DNA of 64,000 bases from Streptomyces sp. 2131.1 (GTDB lineage: Bacteria > Actinomycetota > Actinomycetes > Streptomycetales > Streptomycetaceae): positions 4,216,001 through 4,280,000 of the forward strand of contig NZ_FNSY01000001.1 of assembly GCF_900105515.1 (NCBI RefSeq), written 5' to 3'. Positions 8,233 through 16,708 of the stretch are shown here, piece after piece (position 1 is the first letter of the stretch; every line of letters begins with the position of its first letter). A model generated the notes under the pieces. That model searched no databases. It worked only from the letters and a program-made list of their open reading frames with translations, and had not been told where the DNA came from. Made by a program: the position numbers and the translations under genes.

Positions 8233-8670
8233 TCAAACGGGGGCGCCGAGGCGGGGTTCCCGCAGGTGGGCCGCCGTCCCCGCAGCGAACAAGCGGTCCG
8301 CCGCCCACGCGCCCGGGCCCGTCACCGCCAGCAGCAGGAGCGTCCAGCAGAACAGGGCCGCGGGTTCGCCGCCGTTCTCCATCGGAAGCAGGCCCACCCG
8401 CTGGTGGACGTCGAAGTACGCGAAGGCCATCGAGCCGGAGCCCAGGAAGGCGGCCGTGCGTGTGCCGATGCCGAGGGTCACCAAGGTGCCGGCGGCGAGC
8501 TGGATGACGGCCGCGTACCAGCCGGGCCAGGTGCCCGTCCGGAGGTTCTCGCGGCCCAGGACGCCGAAGAGCGAGGCGATGCCGTGGCAGGTGAACAGCG
8601 ACCCGATGACGATGCGGAACAGGCCGAGCACGTAGGGCCGGGCGCGGTCCAGGCGGTGAGTGGTCGTCAT
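8233..8670 (-). CDS. DoxX-family integral membrane protein
   Basis: This 145-residue protein has four predicted membrane helices. The first contains the family pattern L-F-R-I-V-I-G-S-L-F-T-C-H-G, and the A-A-G-T-L-V-T-L-G-I-G-T-R segment is also typical. DoxX proteins are membrane partners in redox or sulfur metabolism; no specific role can be given. It starts 16 nt after the glycoside hydrolase stop on the same strand, so it is probably co-transcribed with it. Confidence 0.88.
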   Translation of the reverse strand: MTTTHRLDRARPYVLGLFRIVIGSLFTCHGIASLFGVLGRENLRTGTWPGWYAAVIQLAAGTLVTLGIGTRTAAFLGSGSMAFAYFDVHQRVGLLPMENGGEPAALFCWTLLLLAVTGPGAWAADRLFAAGTAAHLREPRLGAPV

Positions 8671-8686
8671 GCGCGCCGGGCTCCCG

Positions 8687-10435
8687 TCAGCTGTAGACGC
8701 CGAACTCGTACAGCGAGTAGCCGTAACCCGAGCCGCGTGAGGTGCCGTTGACGCGTACGTAGCGGCCCGTGCCGGTGACGTCGAGGTCGTCGATGTCGCC
8801 GTTGCCGTCGGTCACGGTCTTGATCGTCGTCCAGTCACGGCCGTCCTCCGAGGTCTGGATCTCGTAGCCCTTGGCGTACGCGGGATCCCACGCCAGCTGC
8901 ACGTGCTTGATGGCCGTGGAGGCGCCCAGGTCGACCTGGAGCCACTGCGGGTCGCTCCAGTCGCCGGCCCAGCGGGTGTCGAACTTGCCGTCCACCGCGT
9001 TGTCAGCGCCGCACGGGCAGCCGCCGGTCGGGTCCGTCTGGAAGGAGGAGGCCGTGGCGGGCTTGCCCTGGGAGACGTTGGTGCCGTCCACCTTCGGCGG
9101 GATCACCTTGAGGGACTCGGTCTCGATGCCCACGTTGCCGTGGCCGTCCCTTGCCTTCACGTACACCTTGTAGACGCCCGTCCTGCTCGGCGCCTTCGCG
9201 GTCAGCGTGCCGTCGCCGTTGTCCTTGGTCTCGGCGGGGACCAGGGCCTTGTTCTCGTCGATGTAGTTGCTGCTGAACAGGACCTGGTAGGTGATCGCGT
9301 CGCCGTCCGGGTCGGTGGTGTGCGTGCTGACGCGCACGTCGGAGCCGGTGGGGACGCCCTCGGTGGCGTTGTCGACGGTCATGTCCGAGATCACCGGCGG
9401 GGTGTTGTCACCGGCGGTGCCGGCGCCGTACGCCTTCTTCACGGCGTAGTACGAGAGCCGCTTCTCGCCGCCCGGCAGCAGGTTGAACCAGACGCCGCCG
9501 AAGTCGTCCTCGGTGCCGTAGTGGAACATCGTGGCGCCCAGGGCCACCCCCGTGTGCCCCGTGACGCAGTCCCACGCCTTGGTGTAGCCCTCGGCCTTCG
9601 CGGCGTCGGTGGGCTCCTCCGGTACGCCGTTGGCGTCGTCGTCCACCTCCCACTCACCGGCCGGTCCGGTCTCGGTGACGATGTACGGCTTGTCGTAACC
9701 GCCCTGCTCCCAGTCGGACTTGACGTTGCAGACCGCGTCGTAGGAGTTGACCGCGTAGAGGTCCAGATCCGGGGCGTTCTTCTTGTAGTACGGCCAGGCG
9801 CCGGTCCACGCGTCCGTGGAGGTGACCGGGTGGTTGGGGTCGACCTCGTGGATCTTCTTCGCGATGTCGTTGACGAAGGAGGTGTACGCGTTGCGCTGGG
9901 CCTCCAGCTCGTCGCCGCCGTAACAGTTCTGCAGGCCGAGCGTGGACTCGTTGCCGACGTTCCACATCAGTACGCCGGGGTTGTCCTTGTAGGTGTCGAC
10001 CCACTTCGGGAACTCGGCGAGCATGTCGTTCTTGTACTGGGTGTCCGTGAGGTAGTCGACGCAGCCGCCGGCGCCGGGGCCGCCGCCGGGCTGGAGCCAG
10101 AAGCCGGCGATCACCTTGACGCCGTTGGCCGCCGCCGTGTCGAACAGCGGCTTGCTGGTGGCGTCCGTGCCCCAGGTGCGGATCGTGTTGACGCCCATCG
10201 ACGCCACGTCGGGCATGTACTTCTCGGCGTCCGCGACCGAGGGGCCCCAGGTGAGGCCCTTGACGGTGTACGGCGAACCGTCCACGTTCAGCTGCCAGTC
10301 GCCCTGCGAACCGGTGACCTTCACGACGTTGCCGGCCGCCTGTGCCGCAGGTGCCTGGAGGGCGAGCAGACCGCCGCCGAGGAGGGCGGCCGCCACGGCG
10401 GGCGCGATCAGGCGACGGGTGGGGGGATGGTGCAT
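8687..10435 (-). CDS. Secreted GH-A-clan glycoside hydrolase with C-terminal F5/8-type carbohydrate-binding module
   Basis: This 582-residue exported enzyme starts with a Sec signal peptide (RR near residue 8, hydrophobic core, A-Q-A cleavage near residue 33). Residues 37-340 form a TIM barrel of the GH2/GH5 type. W-N-V-G-N-E (E163) fits the acid/base catalyst and V-T-E-T-G (E255) the nucleophile. An Ig-like domain (about 345-440) and a CBM32/discoidin-like domain (about 450-582, with R-Y-V-R-V-N near the end) follow. Substrate is unproven; beta-glucan-type polysaccharide is plausible. AAGGAGAG precedes ATG 10435. A LacI-type operator lies 83 bp upstream. Confidence 0.88.
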   Translation of the reverse strand: MHHPPTRRLIAPAVAAALLGGGLLALQAPAAQAAGNVVKVTGSQGDWQLNVDGSPYTVKGLTWGPSVADAEKYMPDVASMGVNTIRTWGTDATSKPLFDTAAANGVKVIAGFWLQPGGGPGAGGCVDYLTDTQYKNDMLAEFPKWVDTYKDNPGVLMWNVGNESTLGLQNCYGGDELEAQRNAYTSFVNDIAKKIHEVDPNHPVTSTDAWTGAWPYYKKNAPDLDLYAVNSYDAVCNVKSDWEQGGYDKPYIVTETGPAGEWEVDDDANGVPEEPTDAAKAEGYTKAWDCVTGHTGVALGATMFHYGTEDDFGGVWFNLLPGGEKRLSYYAVKKAYGAGTAGDNTPPVISDMTVDNATEGVPTGSDVRVSTHTTDPDGDAITYQVLFSSNYIDENKALVPAETKDNGDGTLTAKAPSRTGVYKVYVKARDGHGNVGIETESLKVIPPKVDGTNVSQGKPATASSFQTDPTGGCPCGADNAVDGKFDTRWAGDWSDPQWLQVDLGASTAIKHVQLAWDPAYAKGYEIQTSEDGRDWTTIKTVTDGNGDIDDLDVTGTGRYVRVNGTSRGSGYGYSLYEFGVYS

Positions 10436-10517
10436 GTGTCTCTCTCCTTGCGGGTGGGGGGAGTTGGGGGGACGGGGAGTGGATCGTGCGCGCGCGGTCC
10501 GGGGCCTCCGCGATCTT

Positions 10518-10531
10518 GGAGAGCGCTCTCC
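10518..10531. promoter_or_regulatory. LacI-type operator upstream of the glycoside hydrolase (copy 1)
   Basis: GGAGAGCGCTCTCC is a perfect 14-bp palindrome with the CG-centred GCGC core of LacI/GalR-family sugar repressors; compare the Streptomyces CebR box TGGGAGCGCTCCCA. It starts 83 bp before the gene's ATG. The same sequence, including the preceding CTT, occurs at 11764-11780. Confidence 0.75.
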
Positions 10532-10582
10532 GGTATGGGCCGAAAAAAGGCCCCGGACCTGTGGGGGTGCGCGCGGCCGGAG

Positions 10583-11683
10583 CTACGGCAGTTCGTAGTT
10601 CCCGTCGAGCACCGCGCCCTTGTCGGGGTGGTTCTCGTCGTAGCCGTGCGGGTCGCACTGGAGGCCGCCCTTGATGCAGTGGGTGACCATCGCGTCGAGC
10701 GTGGCGGTGTCCCAGCCGTTCATGAAGTCGTAGTGGAACGAGTAGCCCGCCCCGCTCGCCAGCTTCACCTGAGACATGTCGCCGTTGACCGGCCACGCCA
10801 TCTTGAACTCGATCATCGGCAGCGCGACCGGGTGGTCCGCCGGGCAGGAGTTGTAGTTGGCGCCACCCGCGACCGGGTACGCCATGTGGCTCTTGTGGTC
10901 CGGCGTGTCCAGGTGGATGCCGTCCCAGCAACTCGGCGCCTGGAGGCGCAGGTTGAGCTGCACGTCCCGGCGGTCCGGGCAGCTGGGCGGGAAGTTGTAG
11001 TTCTTGAAGGAGTCACCGCACTCCCAGCCCTCGACGGTGCCCTTCAGGTTCTTGAACTCCTCCTGGCTCTGCATCGGGCTGCCGACCACGTACCGCAGGC
11101 CCTTGGGGAACGGGCGCACGCTGCGGTAGTCGGTGACACCGGACTTGTAGTAGATGGTCTGGACGCCGTCCGGGAGGACCTTGGTGTCCCCCTTGAACAG
11201 GCTGGGCATCCAGTAGCCGGACTTGTCACCGGGCGCCAGGCACGTGGTGTCGCCGGACTCCAGCGAGCCGGCCGTGGTGTACGCGTCCGTCGTGGTGTTG
11301 CCCATGAACGTGTGGTCGTGGGACTTGCCGGGCTGGCCCGGGTACACGATCGGGTCGTCCGGAGCGGTGTGCGTGGGGGCGCACTTGGCCTGGAACTCGT
11401 GGAAGTACGCCGTCGGCGGGACGTCCATCGAAGGCGTGACCCCGGTGACGGGCGGGTCGGCCATGATGTAGCCGTCCCCGTCCGGGTCGTCGCCGGACGC
11501 CTTCGTGGACGCCTCCATGCCGGGCATGCCCGGCATCGAGTACGCCGCGTGTTCCGCGTGCGCGGTGGTGGCCGTCTCGGGGGCCGCGTTCGCCGTCGCC
11601 GCGATCCCGGCGATGCCCGCCGTGGTCAGTCCGAGCGAGGTGAACAAGAGCAGTCCGGTGAGCGTTCTGGACCTCCGTGGCAT
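10583..11683 (-). CDS. Secreted DUF1996 protein
   Basis: This 366-residue protein has a clear signal peptide (M-P-R-R-S-R, hydrophobic core, cleavage near A-N-A at residue 33) and a DUF1996 domain. Hallmarks are the G-K-S-H-D-H-T-F-M-G-N segment, several paired Cys residues and the final H-C-I-K-G-G-L-Q-C-D-P-H-G. DUF1996 proteins are secreted by fungi and actinomycetes and often sit with polysaccharide-degrading genes; the biochemical role is unknown. ATG 11683 has AGGAGG upstream. It shares an operator with the glycoside hydrolase downstream, so the two probably respond to the same sugar. Confidence 0.88.
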   Translation of the reverse strand: MPRRSRTLTGLLLFTSLGLTTAGIAGIAATANAAPETATTAHAEHAAYSMPGMPGMEASTKASGDDPDGDGYIMADPPVTGVTPSMDVPPTAYFHEFQAKCAPTHTAPDDPIVYPGQPGKSHDHTFMGNTTTDAYTTAGSLESGDTTCLAPGDKSGYWMPSLFKGDTKVLPDGVQTIYYKSGVTDYRSVRPFPKGLRYVVGSPMQSQEEFKNLKGTVEGWECGDSFKNYNFPPSCPDRRDVQLNLRLQAPSCWDGIHLDTPDHKSHMAYPVAGGANYNSCPADHPVALPMIEFKMAWPVNGDMSQVKLASGAGYSFHYDFMNGWDTATLDAMVTHCIKGGLQCDPHGYDENHPDKGAVLDGNYELP

Positions 11684-11766
11684 GGAGACCTCCTGCTGCG
11701 TCGTGGGGGAGCGTGGGTGGGGGAGCGCGCTCGGCCGGGGAGGACGGAAGCACGGTGGGAATTCTT

Positions 11767-11780
11767 GGAGAGCGCTCTCC
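11767..11780. promoter_or_regulatory. LacI-type operator upstream of the DUF1996 gene (copy 2)
   Basis: This is the identical 14-bp palindrome GGAGAGCGCTCTCC, 84 bp before the DUF1996 start codon, matching the spacing of copy 1. Confidence 0.75.
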
Positions 11781-11855
11781 CGCTGTGGAGTGTTCCGCTC
11801 CTGACAAGAGCGTGTCAATACTTCGTGTCATCACTTCATGAGTCCTCCGCGTCCG

Positions 11856-12749
11856 TTACGGGGATGGCGACGCGTCCGTTGCGGGGATGCCGAGCGCCTC
11901 CAGGAACGCCGTCGCGGCGGGCGTGCGGCCGGCCCGGCTCCAGACGACGTGCTGGACGCGGACCGGTGCGTCGGAGACCTCGACCGCGACGACGCCGGTC
12001 AGCCGCACGGCGTACGCGGGCGGCAGCATCGCCACCGCGAGGCCGGGGCCGACCAGCCCTGCGATGTAATCGGCGGTGCTGACCTCGAAGGCGACGTCAC
12101 GAACGAGCCCGGCGGCCGTGAACGCCAGGTCCGTCTGGGCGCGGCCGGCCGTGCCCGCCGGGAAGTCCACGAACACCTCGGAGGCGAGCCGGCGCAGGTC
12201 CACGGAGGCCGCCCCGGCCAGCGGATGGTCCGGGGCGACCACGGCCACGAGCCGGTCGCGGGCCAGTTCGTGGCGGCCGACGCCCCGGGGCTCGGCGGAC
12301 GCGGGCAGCCCGAGGAACGCGATGTCGAGCGCACCCTCGCGGACCTGCTCGGCCAGCTCGTCGCTGGCGCCCACGCGCAGGCTGACGCGCACCTGAGGGT
12401 GGCGGTGGCGGAAGCCGCCCAGGGCGGCCGGGATGTCGACGGCGCTGACCGTCGGGATCAGGCCGACCGCGAGCCGGCCGCGCACCTCGCCGACCGCCGC
12501 CGCGACCTCGGCGGCGGCACGTTCGGCGGCCTCCAGGCACTGCCGCGCGGCAGGCAGGAACGCCTCGCCGGCCGGGGTGAGACGCACCCGACGGGTGGTG
12601 CGCTCGAAGAGGCGGGCGCCCAGCTCCCGTTCCAGGCGGGCGATCTGATGGCTGAGGGCGGACTGCACGACCAGGCACCGCTCGGCGGCCCGGGTGAAGC
12701 TGCTGGTTTCGGCCACGGCGATCACATAACGCATCTGCTGAAGCTCCAT
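11856..12749 (-). CDS. LysR-family transcriptional regulator
   Basis: This 297-residue protein has an N-terminal LysR winged helix (M-R-Y-V-I-A-V-A-E-T-S-S-F-T-R-A-A-E-R and S-A-L-S-H-Q-I-A-R-L-E) and an effector domain with D-I-A-F-L-G-L-P. ATG 12749 gives the standard M-E-L-Q-Q-M-R-Y start; no good ribosome binding site is seen, and an in-frame ATG 15 nt upstream is possible. It is divergent from the EamA exporter gene at 12841, the likely target. Confidence 0.9.
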   Translation of the reverse strand: MELQQMRYVIAVAETSSFTRAAERCLVVQSALSHQIARLERELGARLFERTTRRVRLTPAGEAFLPAARQCLEAAERAAAEVAAAVGEVRGRLAVGLIPTVSAVDIPAALGGFRHRHPQVRVSLRVGASDELAEQVREGALDIAFLGLPASAEPRGVGRHELARDRLVAVVAPDHPLAGAASVDLRRLASEVFVDFPAGTAGRAQTDLAFTAAGLVRDVAFEVSTADYIAGLVGPGLAVAMLPPAYAVRLTGVVAVEVSDAPVRVQHVVWSRAGRTPAATAFLEALGIPATDASPSP

Positions 12750-12840
12750 GGGTGCAGCGTCCATCCATCGAGGATCGAGATCAATGACGTGACAGACATG
12801 TGTTGGACTCATCAATGGGCCGGGGCCGAGACTTCGGAAC

Positions 12841-13764
12841 ATGACAAGCCGACCCACGCGGGGGGCCGGCGGGGGGCTGCCCCGTACGGCCCTGACCGCG
12901 CTCGCCCCGGCGGTGTGGGGCACCACGTACATCGTCACGACGGAGTTCCTGCCGGCCGGGCACCCGCTGTTCGCCGGATTCCTGCGCGCCCTGCCCGCCG
13001 GACTGATCGCCCTCGCCGTCACCCGCACACTGCCGCGCGGGGCCTGGTGGGGGAAGGCGGCGGTGCTCGGCTTGCTCAACATCGGGCTCTTCCTGCCGCT
13101 GCTGTTCATCGCGGCGGAGCGGCTGCCGGGCGGTGTCGCCGCCACGCTGGGCGCCGCACAGCCGCTCGTCGTCGCCGTCCTCGCGGTGGCCGTCCTGCGC
13201 CAACCGCTGGCCGCGCGTCCTCTGTTGTGGGGTGTTACGGGGGTGCTCGGCGTCGGCCTGGTGGTGATCGGCCCCGGGGCGCAGCTCGACGGGGCCGGGG
13301 TGGCGGCCGGCCTCGCCGGGGCGGCCACGATGGGGCTCGGCGTGACGCTCACCAAGCGGTGGGGGCGGCCCGAGGGCGTCGGCCCGCTCGCCTTCACGGG
13401 CTGGCAGCTCACCGCCGGGGGCCTCTTCCTGGCGCCGGTGACCTTCCTCGCCGAGGGCGCGCCGCCCGCGATCGACGGGCGGGCCGCGCTCGGCTACCTC
13501 TGGCTGGGCCTGATCGGCGGGCTGCTCACGTACGCGCTGTGGTTCCAGGGCATCGCCGCCCTGCGGGTGACCTCGGTCGCGGTGCTCGGGCTGCTCTCAC
13601 CGCTCGTCGCGGCCGGCCTGGGCGCGCTCGTGCTCGGCCAGACGCTCGGCCCGGTCCAGCTCATGGGCTTCGCGCTAGCCCTCGCGTCGATCGTCGGGGG
13701 CCAGCTCCCGGGACGCGCCCCTGCTGTCCTCCCCACTCCTGTACAGGAAAGGACCTTTCGATGA
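12841..13764 (+). CDS. EamA/DMT-superfamily transporter
   Basis: This 307-residue protein has ten predicted membrane helices in two EamA repeats; the first contains A-P-A-V-W-G-T-T-Y-I-V-T and L-R-A-L-P-A-G-L, the second begins near residue 155. These transporters usually export amino acids, purines or other metabolites; the substrate is unknown. Its stop overlaps the next start (ATGA). Confidence 0.9.
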   Translation: MTSRPTRGAGGGLPRTALTALAPAVWGTTYIVTTEFLPAGHPLFAGFLRALPAGLIALAVTRTLPRGAWWGKAAVLGLLNIGLFLPLLFIAAERLPGGVAATLGAAQPLVVAVLAVAVLRQPLAARPLLWGVTGVLGVGLVVIGPGAQLDGAGVAAGLAGAATMGLGVTLTKRWGRPEGVGPLAFTGWQLTAGGLFLAPVTFLAEGAPPAIDGRAALGYLWLGLIGGLLTYALWFQGIAALRVTSVAVLGLLSPLVAAGLGALVLGQTLGPVQLMGFALALASIVGGQLPGRAPAVLPTPVQERTFR

Positions 13765-14396
13765 GGATCGCCGTCATCGGAGCCGCAGGCATGGCCGGCT
13801 CCCGTGTCGTCACCGAAGCCGCGAACCGGGGCCACGCGGTCCTCGCTGTGTACCGCAGCAGCCGCCCCGATGTTCTGCCGCCCGGCGTCACCGCGGCCGG
13901 CGGCGACGCGGACGACACCGCCGCGATGAGCGCCCTGTTCGAGGGCGTGGACGCGGTGGTGGCCGCGACCCGGCCGCCCGCGGGGCGCGAGCACACGATC
14001 GCCGCGACGACGACCGCCCTGCTCGACGCGGCGGCGAAGACCGGGACGCGGGTCCTGGTGATCGGCGGCGCGGGCCCGCTGGAAGTCCCCGGACACCCGG
14101 GCCGACGGGTGGTGGACGACCCCGCGTACGTACCGCCGCAGTGGCGCACGGTGGCCGCCGCCAGCTCGGCCCAGCTCGCCGCCTGCCGGGCGCACGCCTC
14201 GGCCGACTGGACCTATCTCAGCCCGCCCGCCGTCCTCGGACCGGGGCCCCGCACGGGCGCGTACCGCCGGGGCACGACGACCCTGCTCACCACGGAGGAC
14301 GGCGCCTCGCGCATCTCGGCGGAGGACCTGGCGGCGGCGGTGCTGGACGAGCTGGAAGTGCCGCGCGGAGAACGGCACTTCACATTGGGCTACTGA
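13761..14396 (+). CDS. NAD(P)-binding protein of the atypical SDR/NmrA type
   Basis: This 211-residue protein begins with the Rossmann motif V-I-G-A-A-G-M-A-G, followed by D-A-V-V-A-A-T-R-P-P and V-L-V-I-G-G-A-G, as in NmrA-like/atypical SDRs. The usual YxxxK is not obvious, so it may be a redox sensor or an unassigned reductase. It is coupled to the EamA gene by an ATGA overlap, and its stop overlaps the convergent NUDIX stop by 7 bases. Confidence 0.85.
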   Translation: MRIAVIGAAGMAGSRVVTEAANRGHAVLAVYRSSRPDVLPPGVTAAGGDADDTAAMSALFEGVDAVVAATRPPAGREHTIAATTTALLDAAAKTGTRVLVIGGAGPLEVPGHPGRRVVDDPAYVPPQWRTVAAASSAQLAACRAHASADWTYLSPPAVLGPGPRTGAYRRGTTTLLTTEDGASRISAEDLAAAVLDELEVPRGERHFTLGY

Positions 14397-14914
14397 GAGC
14401 CGACGGCCCGCAGCGTGGCGGCGATCCTGTCGTGGATCAGGAAGTCGGCGGGATCGCGGTTCTCCTTGAGCCGGTCCAGGTCCCCGGGGCCGAACCAGCC
14501 GTAGTCGCTGATTTTGGACCACTCCAGCGCGGGGTGGTCCAGGTCGCCGTCGACCTCCACGAGGTAGTCCGCCTCATGCCGCAGCCCGCCGCCGTCGTCC
14601 CCGGTCCAGGTGGTGACGCCGAGCAGGGCCCGGAGCCGGCGCAGACGCCATCCCGTCTCCTCGCCCACTTCCCGGGCGAGGGCGGTCAACAGGGTCTCGC
14701 CGGGCTCCACATGGCCGCCCACGATGTCCCAGCAGCCGGGGAACAGCCGTTGGCGGGGGCCGCGCTTCTGGGCGAAGGCGCGGCCCTGTCCGTCGAGGAT
14801 CACCGCGCCGACGGCCCACGTCTCGCCGTCGGCGGGGACGGGTACGTGGACGCCGGGGCCGACCAGGACGTGCGGGCCCTGGCGCCCCGGGCCCCTCTGG
14901 GTCGCCGGGCTCAC
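14390..14914 (-). CDS. NUDIX hydrolase
   Basis: This 174-residue protein contains a complete NUDIX box (G-x5-E-x7-R-E-V-x-E-E-x-G-W) around residues 70-92, which binds the metals that cleave nucleoside-diphosphate compounds. GTG 14914 overlaps the PBP stop (GTGA), so it is translationally coupled to the PBP gene. The substrate is unknown; a housecleaning role is the usual guess. Confidence 0.9.
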   Translation of the reverse strand: MSPATQRGPGRQGPHVLVGPGVHVPVPADGETWAVGAVILDGQGRAFAQKRGPRQRLFPGCWDIVGGHVEPGETLLTALAREVGEETGWRLRRLRALLGVTTWTGDDGGGLRHEADYLVEVDGDLDHPALEWSKISDYGWFGPGDLDRLKENRDPADFLIHDRIAATLRAVGSQ

Positions 14915-16560
14915 GGCCCCGCCCGCAGGACCTCCGCGACGACCGGGCCCGCCGCGTCGCCGCCGTGGCCGCCGGACTGGACGAGGGCGGCGGCCGCCAG
15001 GTCGTTGCTGAAGCCGGTGAACCAGCTGTCGGAGGTGGCGTGGCCGTCGATCTCCGCCGAGCCGGTCTTGGCGCCCTTGTCGCCGCCCACGTTCGCCATG
15101 GCCTGCGTCGCGGTGCCTTCGGGGGCGGTTGCGGTGTAGCGCAGCATGTCCTTGAGCTGGCCGGAGACGCCGGGCGGCAGCGGGGTCGCGGTGGCGAAGG
15201 TCCGGTTGTCCAGGGACTGCGCCACGATGAACGGCTGCCGGAAGCGGCCGTTGACCGCGGTGGCCGTCACCGAGGCCATGTTGAGCGGGTTCATCTGGAT
15301 CTTGCCCTGGCCGATGAACGAGGCGGCGGTCTCGGCGTCCCGGGACTCGGGGACGCTGCCGTCGACCGTGACGATGCCCGACTGCCAGTTCTGGCCGATG
15401 CCGAAGTACTGCTTGGCCTCGTTGCCCAGTGCGGTGTCGCGCTTCTTGTCCAGGGGGAGCACCGGCTTGATGAACGCGGTGTTGCAGGACCGCGCGAACG
15501 CCGTCTTCAGCGTGGCGCTCGGCATCGAGAAGTTGTTCAGATTGTGGAAGGTGACCCCGACCCAGGGCACGGACGACGGGCACTGGACGGCCGTGTTCGC
15601 GCTGCCCAGGCCGTTCTGGATGATCATCGCGGAGGTGATGATCTTCATCGTGGAGCCGGGGGCGACCTTGCCCTTCCGGGCCGCGTCGAAGCCGTCGGCC
15701 CGGTTGTTCGCGATGGCCCGGATCGCGCCCGTGGACGGCTCGACGGCGGCGACCGACGCCTCCGCGAACTTCTTCACGCCCCGCTCGGCCGCCGCCTGGA
15801 TCTTCGCGTCGAGCGTCGTCCGCAGCTTGCCCGGCTTGCCCTTGACCAGGGTCAGCAGGGTCCTGTCCACGCCGTCGGCGTTCGCGCTGTTGATCCAGGT
15901 CTCGATGCCCGTGGTGCCGCCGGCCTTCTCGCCGTACTTCTTGCGCAGCTCGTCCAGGATGCCGCCCAGCGACGGGTACTTCTCCTTGGTGAGCACCTGG
16001 CCGTTGCGGTCGATCGCCTCGATCGACGCGGTGGAGGACTCGCCCGTCTCCAGCGACTCGCCCTTCGCGAGGTCCGGGTGGATGACCGCGGGCTCCCAGT
16101 CGACGAGCGGGCGTCCGGTGGTCAGTCCGCGGACCACGGTCAGCTTCGAGGCGTACGACCAGGGCTTGGACGTGCCCTTGTACGAGACGGTCGCCTTCAC
16201 GGTGTACGGGACCGTCGAGCCGGTCGCCCTGCCGGGCGTGATCACCGCCTTGGTGACGTGGGCCGTCCCGCTGTAGCCGGCCAGGGCCGGTTCGGCGTCG
16301 CCCTTGTTGTTGGTGAGCGCCGCCGCGGCCGCCGCGTCGCCCTCCGCCCACGCGGCGAGGAACTTCTTCGACGTCTCGGCGATCTCCTCCTCGGTGACCG
16401 GACCCGTCTTCACCTCGGAGGAGTCGGCTGCCGTGCTCGTACCGCCGCCGACGCCGCTGTCCCCGAGGCCGTCGAGGATGTTGTACGCCCCGTAGCCCAC
16501 CCCGCCCAGGACGAGAGCGAACACCCCGCCGACTATGCCTACTTTCGCTCCACTGCGCAT
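14911..16560 (-). CDS. Penicillin-binding transpeptidase with N-terminal NTF2-like domain (class B PBP)
   Basis: This 549-residue protein has a short cytoplasmic start, one membrane anchor (residues 7-30), an NTF2/MecA-N-like domain (about 55-165), a dimerisation region and a transpeptidase domain. The active-site motifs are S-T-M-K (SxxK, near residue 304), S-C-N (SxN) and K-T-G-S (KTG). It cross-links peptidoglycan on the outer face of the membrane. S. coelicolor has similar PBPs beside pmt and ssgE. A perfect 20-bp palindrome lies 31 nt before the start, and NUDIX follows with a 4-base overlap. Confidence 0.93.
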   Translation of the reverse strand: MRSGAKVGIVGGVFALVLGGVGYGAYNILDGLGDSGVGGGTSTAADSSEVKTGPVTEEEIAETSKKFLAAWAEGDAAAAAALTNNKGDAEPALAGYSGTAHVTKAVITPGRATGSTVPYTVKATVSYKGTSKPWSYASKLTVVRGLTTGRPLVDWEPAVIHPDLAKGESLETGESSTASIEAIDRNGQVLTKEKYPSLGGILDELRKKYGEKAGGTTGIETWINSANADGVDRTLLTLVKGKPGKLRTTLDAKIQAAAERGVKKFAEASVAAVEPSTGAIRAIANNRADGFDAARKGKVAPGSTMKIITSAMIIQNGLGSANTAVQCPSSVPWVGVTFHNLNNFSMPSATLKTAFARSCNTAFIKPVLPLDKKRDTALGNEAKQYFGIGQNWQSGIVTVDGSVPESRDAETAASFIGQGKIQMNPLNMASVTATAVNGRFRQPFIVAQSLDNRTFATATPLPPGVSGQLKDMLRYTATAPEGTATQAMANVGGDKGAKTGSAEIDGHATSDSWFTGFSNDLAAAALVQSGGHGGDAAGPVVAEVLRAGP

Positions 16561-16590
16561 TACCTGCTGTCCCCATCCCCCGGAGCCTGC

Positions 16591-16629
16591 CTCTTGAACA
16601 TGTTCAAGAGGGCTGTGCGGCGCACCCTA
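16591..16629 (-). promoter_or_regulatory. Palindromic operator/5' hairpin and -10 element upstream of the PBP gene
   Basis: CTCTTGAACATGTTCAAGAG (16591-16610) is a perfect 20-bp palindrome lying 31 nt before the PBP start. On the minus strand, TAGGGT (16624-16629) fits a -10 element 13 bp further upstream, which would put the palindrome in the first 30 nt of the transcript. It is AT-rich for this genome and has no loop or T-run, so an operator is more likely than a pmt terminator. Confidence 0.55.
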
Positions 16630-16708
16630 CGGGACAGTACTGACAGGAGTACGGGTTGTTATCGGAATGCGATGCGACCGGGCCGCGAATGGCGTGAACG
16701 GCTGCCTA

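Noticed and set aside
10537..10553. GGGCC-N7-GGCCC hairpin as the DUF1996 terminator
   Set aside because: The stem is only 5 bp and lies inside the promoter region of the glycoside hydrolase, so support is too weak.
8903..12082. A 1059-codon plus-strand frame across the glycoside hydrolase and DUF1996 genes
   Set aside because: It is a shadow of two well-supported secreted proteins on the opposite strand.
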